Source: Nocardioides jishulii
GTDB lineage: Bacteria; Actinomycetota; Actinomycetes; Propionibacteriales; Nocardioidaceae
DNA length: 64,000 bases
Assembly (NCBI RefSeq): GCF_006007965.1
Contig: NZ_CP040748.1
Coordinates: 1,426,001-1,490,000, forward strand
Direction of reading: 5' to 3'
Part shown: positions 55,879-64,000 of the stretch, piece after piece
Numbering within the stretch: the stretch's first letter is position 1
Layout: every line of letters begins with the position of its first letter
The notes under the pieces: model-generated
Told to the model about the DNA's origin: nothing
The model's input: the letters and a program-made list of their open reading frames with translations, nothing else
The model's database searches: none
Made by a program: the position numbers and the translations under genes

Positions 55879-57108
55879 TCAGGCGAGGCCGAGGTTGCCC
55901 GCCTCCTCCCACAGCTCGTCGCGGACGTCGGGGTGCGCGGCCTGGGTGATCAGGTTGGCGGCCTGCTCCTTCTCGCTGCGCCCGGAGAGCTGGGCCAGCC
56001 CTTGCTCGGTCACCACCGCGCTGTGCTGGAAGGACGTGACCGGCTCGTCGACGAGCGGCACGATGGTGGAGACGTCGGCGCGCGGGTGCCAGCTGCGCAG
56101 CGCCATGAAGGCCTGTCCGCCGGAGGAGTGCGTCGCCCCGACCGTGAAGTCGGTCTGACCACCGAACCCGCTGTAGATCCGGGCCTTGATCCGTGAGGCG
56201 TTGGCCTGGTCGAAGAGGTCGACCTGCAGCGCCGTGTTGATCGACGTCATCGCCGGCTGCTGGGCGATCAGCGCCGGAGCGTTGGTCACCTCCGTACGCC
56301 GCATCCGCACTCGAGGGTTGCGGTCGAGCCAGGCGTACAGCTCCTCGCTGCCGAAGATGAACGAGGAGACGATCTCCACGTCACGGTCGAGGACGCCGCG
56401 GCGTTCGAGCGCGAGCACCCCGTCGGAGAACATCTCGGTCCAGATGCGCAGGTCCTGTCGATCGGTCAACCGGGCCATCGTCGCGTCGGGCACCTCGCCG
56501 ATCCCGGCCTGAAGGGTCGAGCCGTCCCGCACCTCGCGAGCGACCCGGGCGCCGATCTGGATCGCGTCGTCGCCGGGCGGTGCGGTGGTGTGGGAGGCGA
56601 GCGGCTCGTCGACCTCGACACCCAGGTCGACGGCCGCGAGGTCGATCTCGGCGTCCCCGAAGGTCCACGGCATGCGCGGGTTCATCTGCGCCACCACCAG
56701 GGCGCCACGAGCGCGGGCCGCCTCGATCGCCGCGGGGAGGATGTTGACCTCCAGGCCCAGGGAGACCTTCCCCTCGCGGGGGAGCGTCGTGTGGACGACC
56801 ACCACGTCGGGAGGAAGGGCTCGGGAGAAGAGCGTCGGCACGGTCGACAGGCGTGCCGGCACGTAGGAGAGGCGAGGGTGGCGGCGTACGCCCGGCCCCA
56901 CGAAGCAGGTCTCGGGCACGACACCTTCGTGCAGCTCGAGGCCCGGTTGCTGGTTGAGCGCGTGGAGCCTGACCCGTTCCAGCGCTCCCAGCAGTGGGGC
57001 GAGGACGGTGCTGGGCGTGGCGAAGTTGCCACTGGCCACCACCCGTTGTTCCCCGGGCCCGAGAGCCTGGGCGCGATGGACGAGTTCCTCCGTGGTGACG
57101 ATCTGCAC
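55879..57108 (-). CDS. acetyl-CoA hydrolase/CoA-transferase family protein
   Basis: This 409-residue class I CoA-transferase (acetyl-CoA hydrolase/4-hydroxybutyrate CoA-transferase group) has a candidate catalytic glutamate in [11 protein letters not shown] and a CoA-site glycine-rich stretch in [10 protein letters not shown]. It would move CoA between short-chain acids. The GTG start has AGGTGG close upstream. An ATG two bases away is out of frame. It is the only minus-strand gene within the pyr region, divergent from carA. Confidence 0.85.
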   Translation of the reverse strand: MQIVTTEELVHRAQALGPGEQRVVASGNFATPSTVLAPLLGALERVRLHALNQQPGLELHEGVVPETCFVGPGVRRHPRLSYVPARLSTVPTLFSRALPPDVVVVHTTLPREGKVSLGLEVNILPAAIEAARARGALVVAQMNPRMPWTFGDAEIDLAAVDLGVEVDEPLASHTTAPPGDDAIQIGARVAREVRDGSTLQAGIGEVPDATMARLTDRQDLRIWTEMFSDGVLALERRGVLDRDVEIVSSFIFGSEELYAWLDRNPRVRMRRTEVTNAPALIAQQPAMTSINTALQVDLFDQANASRIKARIYSGFGGQTDFTVGATHSSGGQAFMALRSWHPRADVSTIVPLVDEPVTSFQHSAVVTEQGLAQLSGRSEKEQAANLITQAAHPDVRDELWEEAGNLGLA

Positions 57109-57195
57109 ATGTCCACCTTGGCACGTCCTGGCCGGTTGCGCGCCCCGGCACGGTCCAAGGGCGGTGTCGACGTCGGGGGAGCGGCTCCTCGCTGG

Positions 57196-57201
57196 TAAGG
57201 T
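57196..57201 (+). promoter_or_regulatory. -10 box of the carA operon
   Basis: TAAGGT preceded by TGG would start a leader of about 55 bases that contains the second PyrR element. Confidence 0.5.
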
Positions 57202-57214
57202 TCGAGACGCTCAC

Positions 57215-57255
57215 ACATCCTTTAACGATCCGTCCTGTGAGGCGGAGAAGGAGGT
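57215..57255 (+). promoter_or_regulatory. PyrR-binding RNA element in the carA leader
   Basis: This is the second copy of the 41-base element (three differences from the pyrR copy). TCCTT can pair with AAGGA in the ribosome site GAAGGAGG, and CCGTCC with GGCGG inside. The carA GTG follows five bases after GGAGGT plus the end of the element. Confidence 0.8.
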
Positions 57256-57260
57256 CAGGC

Positions 57261-58406
57261 GTGCCTCTGCATGCCCCCAAGTCCGCGCTCCTCGTCCTCG
57301 AGGACGGACGCGTCTTCCACGGTGAGTCCTTCGGTGCCGAGGGTGAGACCTTCGGCGAGGCCGTCTTCTCGACCGGCATGACCGGTTACCAGGAGACGTT
57401 GACCGACCCGTCGTACCACCGTCAGGTCGTCGTCATGACGGCCCCGCACGTCGGCAACACCGGGATGAACGACGAGGACCCGGAGTCCTCGCGCATCTGG
57501 GTCGCCGGCTACGTCGTGCGCGACCCCGCCCGCGTGCCCTCGAACTGGCGCTCGCAGCGCACGCTCGACGACTCGTTGCGCGAGCAGGGCGTCGTCGGCA
57601 TCTCCGGCATCGACACCCGAGCGCTCACCCGTCACCTGCGCGAGCGGGGGGCGATGCGCGTCGGCATCTCGACCCTCGACACCGACCCGGACGTGCTGCT
57701 GGAGAAGGTCAAGGCATCCGCCGAGATGACCGGAGCCAACCTCTCCGAGGCCGTCACCACTGCTCAGGCGTACGTCGTGCCCGCGGTGGGCGAGAAGCGC
57801 TTCACCGTCGCCGCCGTGGACCTCGGCCTCAAGGCGAACACGCCGCGGATGATGGCCGAGCGCGGCATCGAGGTGCACGTGCTGCCCGCCGACGCCTCGA
57901 TCGACGACGTCCTCGCGGTCAGCCCCGACGGCCTCTTCTTCTCCAACGGCCCGGGCGACCCGGCTGCGACGACCGCCCAGGTCGCGCTCCTGCAGGACGC
58001 GCTCGCCCGGGAGCTGCCCTACTTCGGCATCTGCTTCGGCAACCAGCTCTTCGGCCGGGCCCTGGGCTTCGGCACCTACAAGCTGAAGTACGGCCACCGC
58101 GGCATCAACCAGCCGGTGATGGACCGCACCACCGGCAAGGTCGAGGTCACCGCGCACAACCACGGTTTCGCCGTCGACGCCCCGCTGGACGCCGCCACCG
58201 AGACCCCGTACGGCACCGCGACGGTCTCGCACGTCTGCCTCAACGACGACGTGGTCGAGGGGCTGGAGCTCCGCGACGCCGCGGGCCAGCTCAGGTCGTT
58301 CTCGGTGCAGTACCACCCCGAGGCGGCGGCCGGTCCGCACGACGCCTCGTACCTGTTCGACCGTTTCTGCGACCTGATGGCCGCCAGCACCACCCAGGAG
58401 GCCTGA
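57261..58406 (+). CDS. carA: carbamoyl-phosphate synthase small subunit
   Basis: This 381-residue glutaminase subunit supplies ammonia for carbamoyl phosphate. The N-terminal domain has [14 protein letters not shown]. The class I amidotransferase domain has the cysteine in [15 protein letters not shown] and the His-Glu pair in [13 protein letters not shown]. The GTG start is fixed by the adjoining ribosome site inside the PyrR element. Three bases separate it from carB, whose AGGAGG lies in its last codons. Confidence 0.96.
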   Translation: MPLHAPKSALLVLEDGRVFHGESFGAEGETFGEAVFSTGMTGYQETLTDPSYHRQVVVMTAPHVGNTGMNDEDPESSRIWVAGYVVRDPARVPSNWRSQRTLDDSLREQGVVGISGIDTRALTRHLRERGAMRVGISTLDTDPDVLLEKVKASAEMTGANLSEAVTTAQAYVVPAVGEKRFTVAAVDLGLKANTPRMMAERGIEVHVLPADASIDDVLAVSPDGLFFSNGPGDPAATTAQVALLQDALARELPYFGICFGNQLFGRALGFGTYKLKYGHRGINQPVMDRTTGKVEVTAHNHGFAVDAPLDAATETPYGTATVSHVCLNDDVVEGLELRDAAGQLRSFSVQYHPEAAAGPHDASYLFDRFCDLMAASTTQEA

Positions 58407-58409
58407 TCC

Positions 58410-61400
58410 ATGCCGAAGCGTGAAGACATCAAGTCCGTCCTCGTCATCGGCTCGGGCCCGATCGTCATCGGTCAGGCCTGCGAGTTCGACTACTCGGGCA
58501 CCCAGGCTTGCCGCATCCTCAAGGAGGAGGGCCTGCGGGTCATCCTCGTCAACTCCAACCCGGCCACGATCATGACCGACCCGGAGTTCGCCGACGCCAC
58601 CTACGTCGAGCCGATCACCCCGGAGTTCGTCGAGAAGGTCATCGCCAAGGAGCGGCCCGACGCGATCCTGCCGACCCTCGGTGGGCAGACCGCCCTCAAC
58701 ACGGCCACCGCGCTGCACGAGAACGGCGTCCTGGCCAAGTACGACGTCGAGATGATCGGGGCCTCGTTCGAGGCCATCCACCGCGGCGAGAACCGCGAGC
58801 TCTTCAACGACATCGTGCGCAAGGTCGGTGGCGAGGTCTGCCGCTCCTTCGTCTGCCACTCGATGGAAGAGGTCGAGAAGGCCACCGAGGAGCTCGGCTT
58901 CCCCGTCGTCATCCGTCCGTCCTTCACCATGGGTGGACTCGGCTCGGGCATCGCCTTCGACGCCGACGACCTGCACCGGATCGCCGGCGCCGGCCTCTCG
59001 GCCTCCCCGACGACCGAGGTCCTCATCGAGGAGTCGATCCTCGGGTGGAAGGAGTACGAGCTGGAGGTGATGCGCGACAAGAACGACAACGTCGTCATCA
59101 TCTGCTCGATCGAGAACTTCGACCCGGTCGGCGTCCACACCGGTGACTCGATCACCGTCGCCCCAGCGATGACGCTCACCGACCGCGAGTACCAGCACCT
59201 GCGCGACCTGGCGATCGCCGTCATCCGCGAGGTCGGCGTCGACACCGGTGGCTGCAACATCCAGTACGCGGTCAACCCGGAGAACGGGCGCGTCATCGTC
59301 ATCGAGATGAACCCGCGCGTCTCGCGCTCCTCGGCCCTGGCGTCGAAGGCGACCGGCTACCCGATCGCGAAGATCGCCGCCAAGGTCGCGATCGGCTACA
59401 CCCTCGACGAGATCGAGAACGACATCACCTCGGGGCCGCAGGGCTCGACCGCAGCCTCCTTCGAGCCGACGCTCGACTACGTCGTGGTGAAGGTCCCGCG
59501 CTTCGCCTTCGAGAAGTTCCCCACCGCCGACTCCACGCTGACCACCCACATGAAGTCGGTCGGTGAGGCGATGGCGATCGGGCGCAACTTCTCCGAGGCC
59601 CTCAACAAGGCCCTGCGCTCGATGGAGTCGAAGGGCTCGCAGTTCTCGTGGAGCGGCGAGCCCGGCGACAAGGACGCCATCCTGGAGGACGTCAAGCGTC
59701 CCCACGACGGCCGCATCCAGAAGCTGATGCTGGCCATCCGCGCCGGCGCCACGCCCGAGGAGATCTTCGACGCCACCAAGATCGACCCCTGGTACGTCGA
59801 CCAGCTCTTCCTGGTCAACGAGGTGGCCCAGGCGGTCGCCGGCGCCGAGGAGCTCGACGCAGCCACCTTGCGCCTGGCCAAGCGCCACGGTCTGTCCGAC
59901 GCCCAGGTCGCCCAGATCCGAGGACTGGGCGAGGCCGAGGTGCGCGCGCTGCGCCACTCGCTCGGCGTACGCCCGGTCTACAAGACGGTCGACACCTGCG
60001 CGGCCGAGTTCGAGGCCCGGACGCCGTACTACTACTCCTCGTACGACGAGGAGAGCGAGGTCGCTCCCCGCGAGCGCGAGGCAGTGATCATCCTCGGGTC
60101 GGGACCCAACCGGATCGGCCAGGGCATCGAGTTCGACTACTCCTGCGTGCACGCCGCTCAGGAGCTGTCGAAGGCCGGCTACGAGACCATCATGGTCAAC
60201 TGCAACCCCGAGACCGTCTCGACCGACTACGACACCGCCGACCGGCTCTACTTCGAGCCGCTCACCCTGGAGGACGTGCTCGAGATCGTCGAGGCCGAGC
60301 GCGCCGCAGGCCCGATCGCGGGCGTCGTGGCGACGCTGGGCGGACAGACCCCACTGGGTCTGGCCCAGGGCCTGCAGGACGCCGGGGTCACGATCGTGGG
60401 CACCAGCCCCGAGGCGATCGACCTGGCCGAGGAGCGCGGCGCCTTCGGCCGCATCCTGGCCGATGCGGGGCTCACCGCACCGAAGCACGGCACGGCGGTC
60501 TCGTTCGAGGACGCTCGCGCCATCGCCCACGAGATCGGCTACCCGGTCCTGGTCCGCCCGTCGTACGTCCTGGGCGGTCGCGGCATGCAGATCGTCTACT
60601 CCGACGACACGCTGGAGACCTACCTCGAGGCCGCCACCGAGCTGATCAGCGAGGAGCGGCCAGTCCTGATCGACCGGTTCATCGACGACGCCGTGGAGAT
60701 CGACGTCGACGCCCTGTACGACGGCGAGGAGCTCTTCCTCGGCGGCGTGATGGAGCACATCGAGGAAGCCGGCATCCACTCCGGTGACTCCTCCTGCGCG
60801 CTGCCGCCGATCACCCTGGGACGCAGCGAGATCGAGCGCATCCGCACGGCCACCGAGGCGATCGCCTCCGGGGTCGGGGTGCGCGGCCTGATCAACATCC
60901 AGTTCGCCATCGGCGCCGACGTCCTCTACGTCATCGAGGCCAACCCGCGCGCCTCGCGCACGGTCCCGTTCGTCTCGAAGGCCACCGGCACCTCGCTGGC
61001 CAAGGCGGCCTCCCGGGTCATGCTCGGTGCTTCGATCGCCGAGCTGCGGGCCGAGGGCCTGCTCCCGGCGACCGGCGACGGTGGCCTGCTGCCTGCCGAC
61101 TCCCCGGTCGCGGTCAAGGAGGCGGTCCTCCCGTTCAACCGCTTCCGCACCCATGACGGCCAGTTCGTCGACACGGTGCTGGGCCCGGAGATGAAGTCGA
61201 CCGGTGAGGTCATGGGCTTCGACGCCGACTTCGGCACCGCGTTCGCCAAGGCGCAGGCCGGCTCGTTCGGTCCGCTGCCGGTCGAGGGCAAGGTGTTCAT
61301 CTCGATCGCCAACCGCGACAAGCGCACGATGATCTTCCCGGCCCGCGTCCTGGCCGACTACGGCTTCGAGCTGCTGGCCACCGAAGGCACGGCCGAGGTG

Positions 61401-61721
61401 CTGCGTCGCAACGGCATCACCTCCACCGTGGTGCGCAAGCACTCCTCGGGCATCGGCCCGGACGGTGAGAAGACCATCGTGGGCATGATCCAGGACGGTG
61501 AGATCGACCTGATCGTCAACACCCCGAACGGCTCCGCCACCGGCGCGCGCCACGACGGGTACGAGATCCGCGCTGCCGCCGTACTCACCGGCACCCCCTG
61601 CATCACCACGGTCCAGGGCGCCGCAGCCGCGGTCCAGGGCATCGCTGCCCTGCGCAGCGGTGACATCGGGGTCCGCTCCCTCCAGGAGTGGGCCGCGATC
61701 ACCCGTCCCACGGCCGGATGA
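58410..61721 (+). CDS. carB: carbamoyl-phosphate synthase large subunit
   Basis: This 1103-residue enzyme has two homologous ATP-grasp halves. The first opens with [21 protein letters not shown] and the second with [21 protein letters not shown]. The C-terminal MGS-like allosteric domain (about 935-1103, around [10 protein letters not shown] and DLIVNTPNG) binds effectors such as UMP or ornithine. It serves both arginine and pyrimidine synthesis. The stop overlaps pyrD (ATGA). Confidence 0.97.
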   Translation: MPKREDIKSVLVIGSGPIVIGQACEFDYSGTQACRILKEEGLRVILVNSNPATIMTDPEFADATYVEPITPEFVEKVIAKERPDAILPTLGGQTALNTATALHENGVLAKYDVEMIGASFEAIHRGENRELFNDIVRKVGGEVCRSFVCHSMEEVEKATEELGFPVVIRPSFTMGGLGSGIAFDADDLHRIAGAGLSASPTTEVLIEESILGWKEYELEVMRDKNDNVVIICSIENFDPVGVHTGDSITVAPAMTLTDREYQHLRDLAIAVIREVGVDTGGCNIQYAVNPENGRVIVIEMNPRVSRSSALASKATGYPIAKIAAKVAIGYTLDEIENDITSGPQGSTAASFEPTLDYVVVKVPRFAFEKFPTADSTLTTHMKSVGEAMAIGRNFSEALNKALRSMESKGSQFSWSGEPGDKDAILEDVKRPHDGRIQKLMLAIRAGATPEEIFDATKIDPWYVDQLFLVNEVAQAVAGAEELDAATLRLAKRHGLSDAQVAQIRGLGEAEVRALRHSLGVRPVYKTVDTCAAEFEARTPYYYSSYDEESEVAPREREAVIILGSGPNRIGQGIEFDYSCVHAAQELSKAGYETIMVNCNPETVSTDYDTADRLYFEPLTLEDVLEIVEAERAAGPIAGVVATLGGQTPLGLAQGLQDAGVTIVGTSPEAIDLAEERGAFGRILADAGLTAPKHGTAVSFEDARAIAHEIGYPVLVRPSYVLGGRGMQIVYSDDTLETYLEAATELISEERPVLIDRFIDDAVEIDVDALYDGEELFLGGVMEHIEEAGIHSGDSSCALPPITLGRSEIERIRTATEAIASGVGVRGLINIQFAIGADVLYVIEANPRASRTVPFVSKATGTSLAKAASRVMLGASIAELRAEGLLPATGDGGLLPADSPVAVKEAVLPFNRFRTHDGQFVDTVLGPEMKSTGEVMGFDADFGTAFAKAQAGSFGPLPVEGKVFISIANRDKRTMIFPARVLADYGFELLATEGTAEVLRRNGITSTVVRKHSSGIGPDGEKTIVGMIQDGEIDLIVNTPNGSATGARHDGYEIRAAAVLTGTPCITTVQGAAAAVQGIAALRSGDIGVRSLQEWAAITRPTAG

Positions 61722-62788
61722 CCGGCGTGGGGGGCCTCGCAGGCAAGGCGTACGACCAGCTCTTCACCCAGGTCTTCACGCGCACGGATCCCGAGTGGAT
61801 CCACCACAAGGCGTTCGCCGCTGTCCGCGCCGCCCGCCCGCTCACGCAGCGGATGGTCGGCGCGGGCACCGCGCAGCTGGGCGAGCCGGTCGAGGCCATG
61901 GGCATCCGGTTCCCGCACGTCCTGGGCCTGGCCGCCGGTTTCGACAAGAACGCCGTCGGTGTCGACGCACTGGCGGCCCTCGGGTTCGGCCACGTGGAGA
62001 TCGGCACGGTGACCGGGGAGCCGCAGCCCGGCAACCCGACCCCGCGGCTCTTCCGCCTGCCGGAGGACCGCGCGATCATCAACCGGATGGGCTTCAACAA
62101 CGACGGCGCCGAGGCGGTCGCCCGTCGGCTCGCCGCGCGTACTGCCTCCGGCAAGGTGTCCGACGTCGTGCTGGGCGTCAACATCGGCAAGACCAAGGTC
62201 GTCCCGGAGTCCGACGCCATCGCCGACTACGAGAAGTCGACGGGCCTGCTCGCCCCCCACGCCGACTACCTGGTGGTCAACGTCTCCTCGCCCAACACGC
62301 CCGGACTGCGTGACCTCCAGGCCGTCGAGAAGCTCGAGCCGCTGCTGCGGGCCGTACGCCGGCGCGCCGACGAGGTGACGGGGGAGCGCCGCGTCCCGCT
62401 GCTGGTCAAGATCGCCCCCGACCTCAGCGACGAGGACGTCGTGGCGGTCGCCGACATGGCCGGCGCAGTCGGCCTCGACGGGATCATCGCGACCAACACC
62501 ACGATCAGTCGTGACGCCCTGCGCTCCGACCCGGCGAAGGTCGCCGAGGTCGGCGCCGGTGGCCTGTCGGGTCGTCCCCTGACCCAGCGTTCGCTCGCGG
62601 TCATGCGTCTGCTGCGCGAACGGGTGGGGCCGGACATGACGCTGGTCGGCGTCGGCGGCATCACCACGGTCGAGGACGCCCGTGCTCGACTCGAGGCCGG
62701 TGCCACCCTGCTCCAGGGCTACACCGCCTTCGTCTACGAGGGACCGCTGTGGCCCCGCCGGATCGTGAGCGGTCTGGCGCGCGGGTGA
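61718..62788 (+). CDS. pyrD: dihydroorotate dehydrogenase (quinone, class 2)
   Basis: This 356-residue class 2 enzyme oxidises dihydroorotate and passes electrons to quinone. The N-terminal amphipathic extension ([22 protein letters not shown]) anchors it to the membrane. FMN-site motifs are [20 protein letters not shown] and GFNNDGA. The catalytic serine lies in [15 protein letters not shown], distinguishing it from class 1 cysteine enzymes. It is complete and intact, yet is followed by a second dehydrogenase system. Confidence 0.95.
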   Translation: MTGVGGLAGKAYDQLFTQVFTRTDPEWIHHKAFAAVRAARPLTQRMVGAGTAQLGEPVEAMGIRFPHVLGLAAGFDKNAVGVDALAALGFGHVEIGTVTGEPQPGNPTPRLFRLPEDRAIINRMGFNNDGAEAVARRLAARTASGKVSDVVLGVNIGKTKVVPESDAIADYEKSTGLLAPHADYLVVNVSSPNTPGLRDLQAVEKLEPLLRAVRRRADEVTGERRVPLLVKIAPDLSDEDVVAVADMAGAVGLDGIIATNTTISRDALRSDPAKVAEVGAGGLSGRPLTQRSLAVMRLLRERVGPDMTLVGVGGITTVEDARARLEAGATLLQGYTAFVYEGPLWPRRIVSGLARG

Positions 62789-63612
62789 CGGGGGCCGCCA
62801 CCTCCGCCCCGGGACCCCTGCGTGTCCGGGGGGAAGTGCTGGCCGTCGGTCGCGCCGGGGCGTTCCGCGTCCTGAGCCTGGCGGCGCCGGGCGTGCCAGC
62901 GGCCTTCCGGCCCGGCACCTTCGTGGTCGCCTCCCCAGGTGACGACCGCCTGGCTGCGCGAGCCTGGTGGATCCACCGGGTCGACCCCGCGAGTGCCTTC
63001 GGCCCCACCATCGAGGTCGTCGTCGACCCCGGCAGCCCTTCCGGCGCGTGGTTCGCCGACCTGGCCGTGGGCACCCGGATCGCCCTCACCGGGCCGCTGG
63101 GGCGCCCCTTCACCCTGCCCCGGCAGCCCGTCGCGGCGTTGCTGGTGGGGGAGGGGCACGCCGTCGCGCCGCTGCTGGCGCTCGCCGAGCGCCTCCGGGC
63201 CCGCGAGTGCCCGGTGACCCTCCTGGTGGGGGCACGCGACGAGAAGCACCTCCTGGCCGTGCGTGAGGCGAGGCGCCTGGTCCGTCAGGTCGTCGTCGTC
63301 ACCGAGGACGGGTCGGTGGGCCACCGTGGCGTCGTCGCCGACCACGTGGGCTCGTTGCTCGCCTCCTCGTCGGCAGGCGTGCTCTACACCGCAGGGCGCC
63401 CGGACGCCGTACGTGCCGTGGCCTCGATCGCCGCCTCGTCCGACGTCCCCAGCCAGGTCGCGCTCGAGGTGCCCATGCCCTGCGGCACCGGCCTGTGCCA
63501 CGGGTGCGTCGTCGCCGTCGTGGGGGACGACGCCGTCCCGCGCCAGGTACGGGCCTGCACCGAGGGGCCGGTCCTGCCCGGCCACCGGATCGACTGGGAG
63601 GCCCTGCCGTGA
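62785..63612 (+). CDS. dihydroorotate dehydrogenase electron-transfer subunit (PyrK-like)
   Basis: This 275-residue protein of the ferredoxin-reductase type is overlapped by both neighbours (GTGA each side). The C-terminal [2Fe-2S] cysteines are intact in [12 protein letters not shown] plus RACTEGP. The FAD motif RPxS expected after the first strand reads RAWWIHRV, and the NAD-site glycine run reads VGEGHAVAP, so both are altered from classic PyrK. It may pass electrons for the following class 1B-like subunit with different cofactor use. Confidence 0.82.
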   Translation: MTGAATSAPGPLRVRGEVLAVGRAGAFRVLSLAAPGVPAAFRPGTFVVASPGDDRLAARAWWIHRVDPASAFGPTIEVVVDPGSPSGAWFADLAVGTRIALTGPLGRPFTLPRQPVAALLVGEGHAVAPLLALAERLRARECPVTLLVGARDEKHLLAVREARRLVRQVVVVTEDGSVGHRGVVADHVGSLLASSSAGVLYTAGRPDAVRAVASIAASSDVPSQVALEVPMPCGTGLCHGCVVAVVGDDAVPRQVRACTEGPVLPGHRIDWEALP

Positions 63613-64000
63613 GCGCGCCCGGCCTCGGCGCGCTCCGCCTCGACCACCCGGTCATGGTCGCGTCGGGGTGCGGCGGCACGGGGCGCGAGCTGGCGCCCTT
63701 CGTCGACCTGGACGGCCTCGGGTTCGTCACCCGCACCCTGACCCGCCACCCGCACCCGGGAGGGGCGATGCCGAGGGTGGTGGAGTCGCCCAGCGGGCTG
63801 CTGCACGCCGTGGGGCTCCACAACCCGGGCCTGGAGGTCTTCCTCGCCGAGGAGCTGCCCTGGCTGGTGCGCGCCGGGGCCCGCGTCGTCGTCTCCTTCT
63901 GCGCGTCGACGCTCGGTGAGTACGCCGAGCTCACCCACCTGCTGGCAAGTGCGCCGGGACTGGTCGGCGTCGAGGTCAACCTGTCCTCACCCGACGCCGA
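63609..64000 (+). CDS. class 1B-like dihydroorotate dehydrogenase (5' part)
   Basis: The first 130 codons of an FMN TIM-barrel dehydrogenase (PyrDB type) are present, and the rest lies beyond the window. The layout follows the family: HPVMVASGCGGTG, then LGFVTRTLTRHPHPGG, PSGLLHAVGLHNPG and VEVNLSSPD. The usual FMN-binding lysine of the TK(T/G) segment is arginine here, and the asparagine of the NSIGLQN segment is histidine. The GTG start overlaps the PyrK-like gene, so they should be made together. Confidence 0.78.
   Translation, partial: MSAPGLGALRLDHPVMVASGCGGTGRELAPFVDLDGLGFVTRTLTRHPHPGGAMPRVVESPSGLLHAVGLHNPGLEVFLAEELPWLVRAGARVVVSFCASTLGEYAELTHLLASAPGLVGVEVNLSSPDA

Noticed and set aside
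57255..61553. 1432-codon open frame on the minus strand across carA-carB
   Set aside because: It is a mirror of the strongly biased third positions of carA and carB. The translation is low-complexity and matches no family.

Overview
The window is chromosomal DNA of a high-GC actinobacterium, most likely a Nocardioides-like member of the Nocardioidaceae. The evidence is the strong G/C third-position bias, several Actinobacteria-restricted families (SepH, DUF3093, DUF3159, DUF3710, DUF4193, DUF4235, DUF5998, a CeoB/CeoC pair), many apparently leaderless genes with a TANNNT box 6-8 nt before an ATG or GTG, and gene orders that match those I recall from Mycobacterium. Coding density is very high. 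No gap between genes exceeds about 270 bases. I saw no tRNA, rRNA, CRISPR array, insertion sequence or prophage.

Layout. 1-5.0 kb (minus): a translationally coupled parC - lprG-like lipoprotein - MFS exporter operon. 5-12 kb: a GNAT/acyl-CoA synthetase fusion of the Pat type, a DUF5998/phosphodiesterase pair, thymidine kinase, and an aldo-keto reductase/sulfurtransferase pair. 12-15.5 kb (minus): a MOSC protein coupled to the cell-division protein SepH, and a sugar-lactone oxidase. 15.5-26 kb: ferrochelatase, an inositol-phosphatase family protein, DUF4193, DUF4235, DUF3093, dut, DUF3710, an OB-fold protein, DUF3159, ceoC/ceoB, a KimA-like APC transporter and an RNA methyltransferase. This order follows the Rv2701c-Rv2689c block of M. 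tuberculosis. 26-29 kb: aconitase behind a candidate iron box. 29-34.8 kb: a sigma factor/membrane propeller pair, small VOC, GNAT and thiamine-binding genes, an apparent LexA-controlled gene of unknown function, a tandem Nudix protein, and a pterin dehydratase-VOC fusion. 34.9-38.3 kb: dxs and an amino-acid permease. 38.4-40 kb (minus): a second sigma/propeller pair.

40.3-51 kb is rich in fatty-acid metabolism: a thiolase-FadB operon, a PAC2 protein and a TesB thioesterase, a secreted M23 peptidase with a lysine/alanine tract, then HtdX-FabG4 divergent from FadA2, an order shared with Rv0241c-Rv0243. 52-64 kb is de novo UMP synthesis: pyrR-pyrB-pyrC, then after two unrelated genes carA-carB-pyrD(class 2), followed by a PyrK-like subunit and a class 1B-like dihydroorotate dehydrogenase that runs off the end. 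The pyrR and carA leaders carry near-identical RNA elements that can pair with their own ribosome binding sites, which points to PyrR-dependent translational repression at both places.

Most distinctive points: the perfect LexA box in front of an unknown gene (32.5 kb), the potassium-type locus pairing KTN subunits with a KimA-like carrier, the doubled dihydroorotate dehydrogenase systems with altered active-site residues, the two sigma/propeller cassettes, and a 35-nt perfect palindrome just inside a sulfurtransferase gene.
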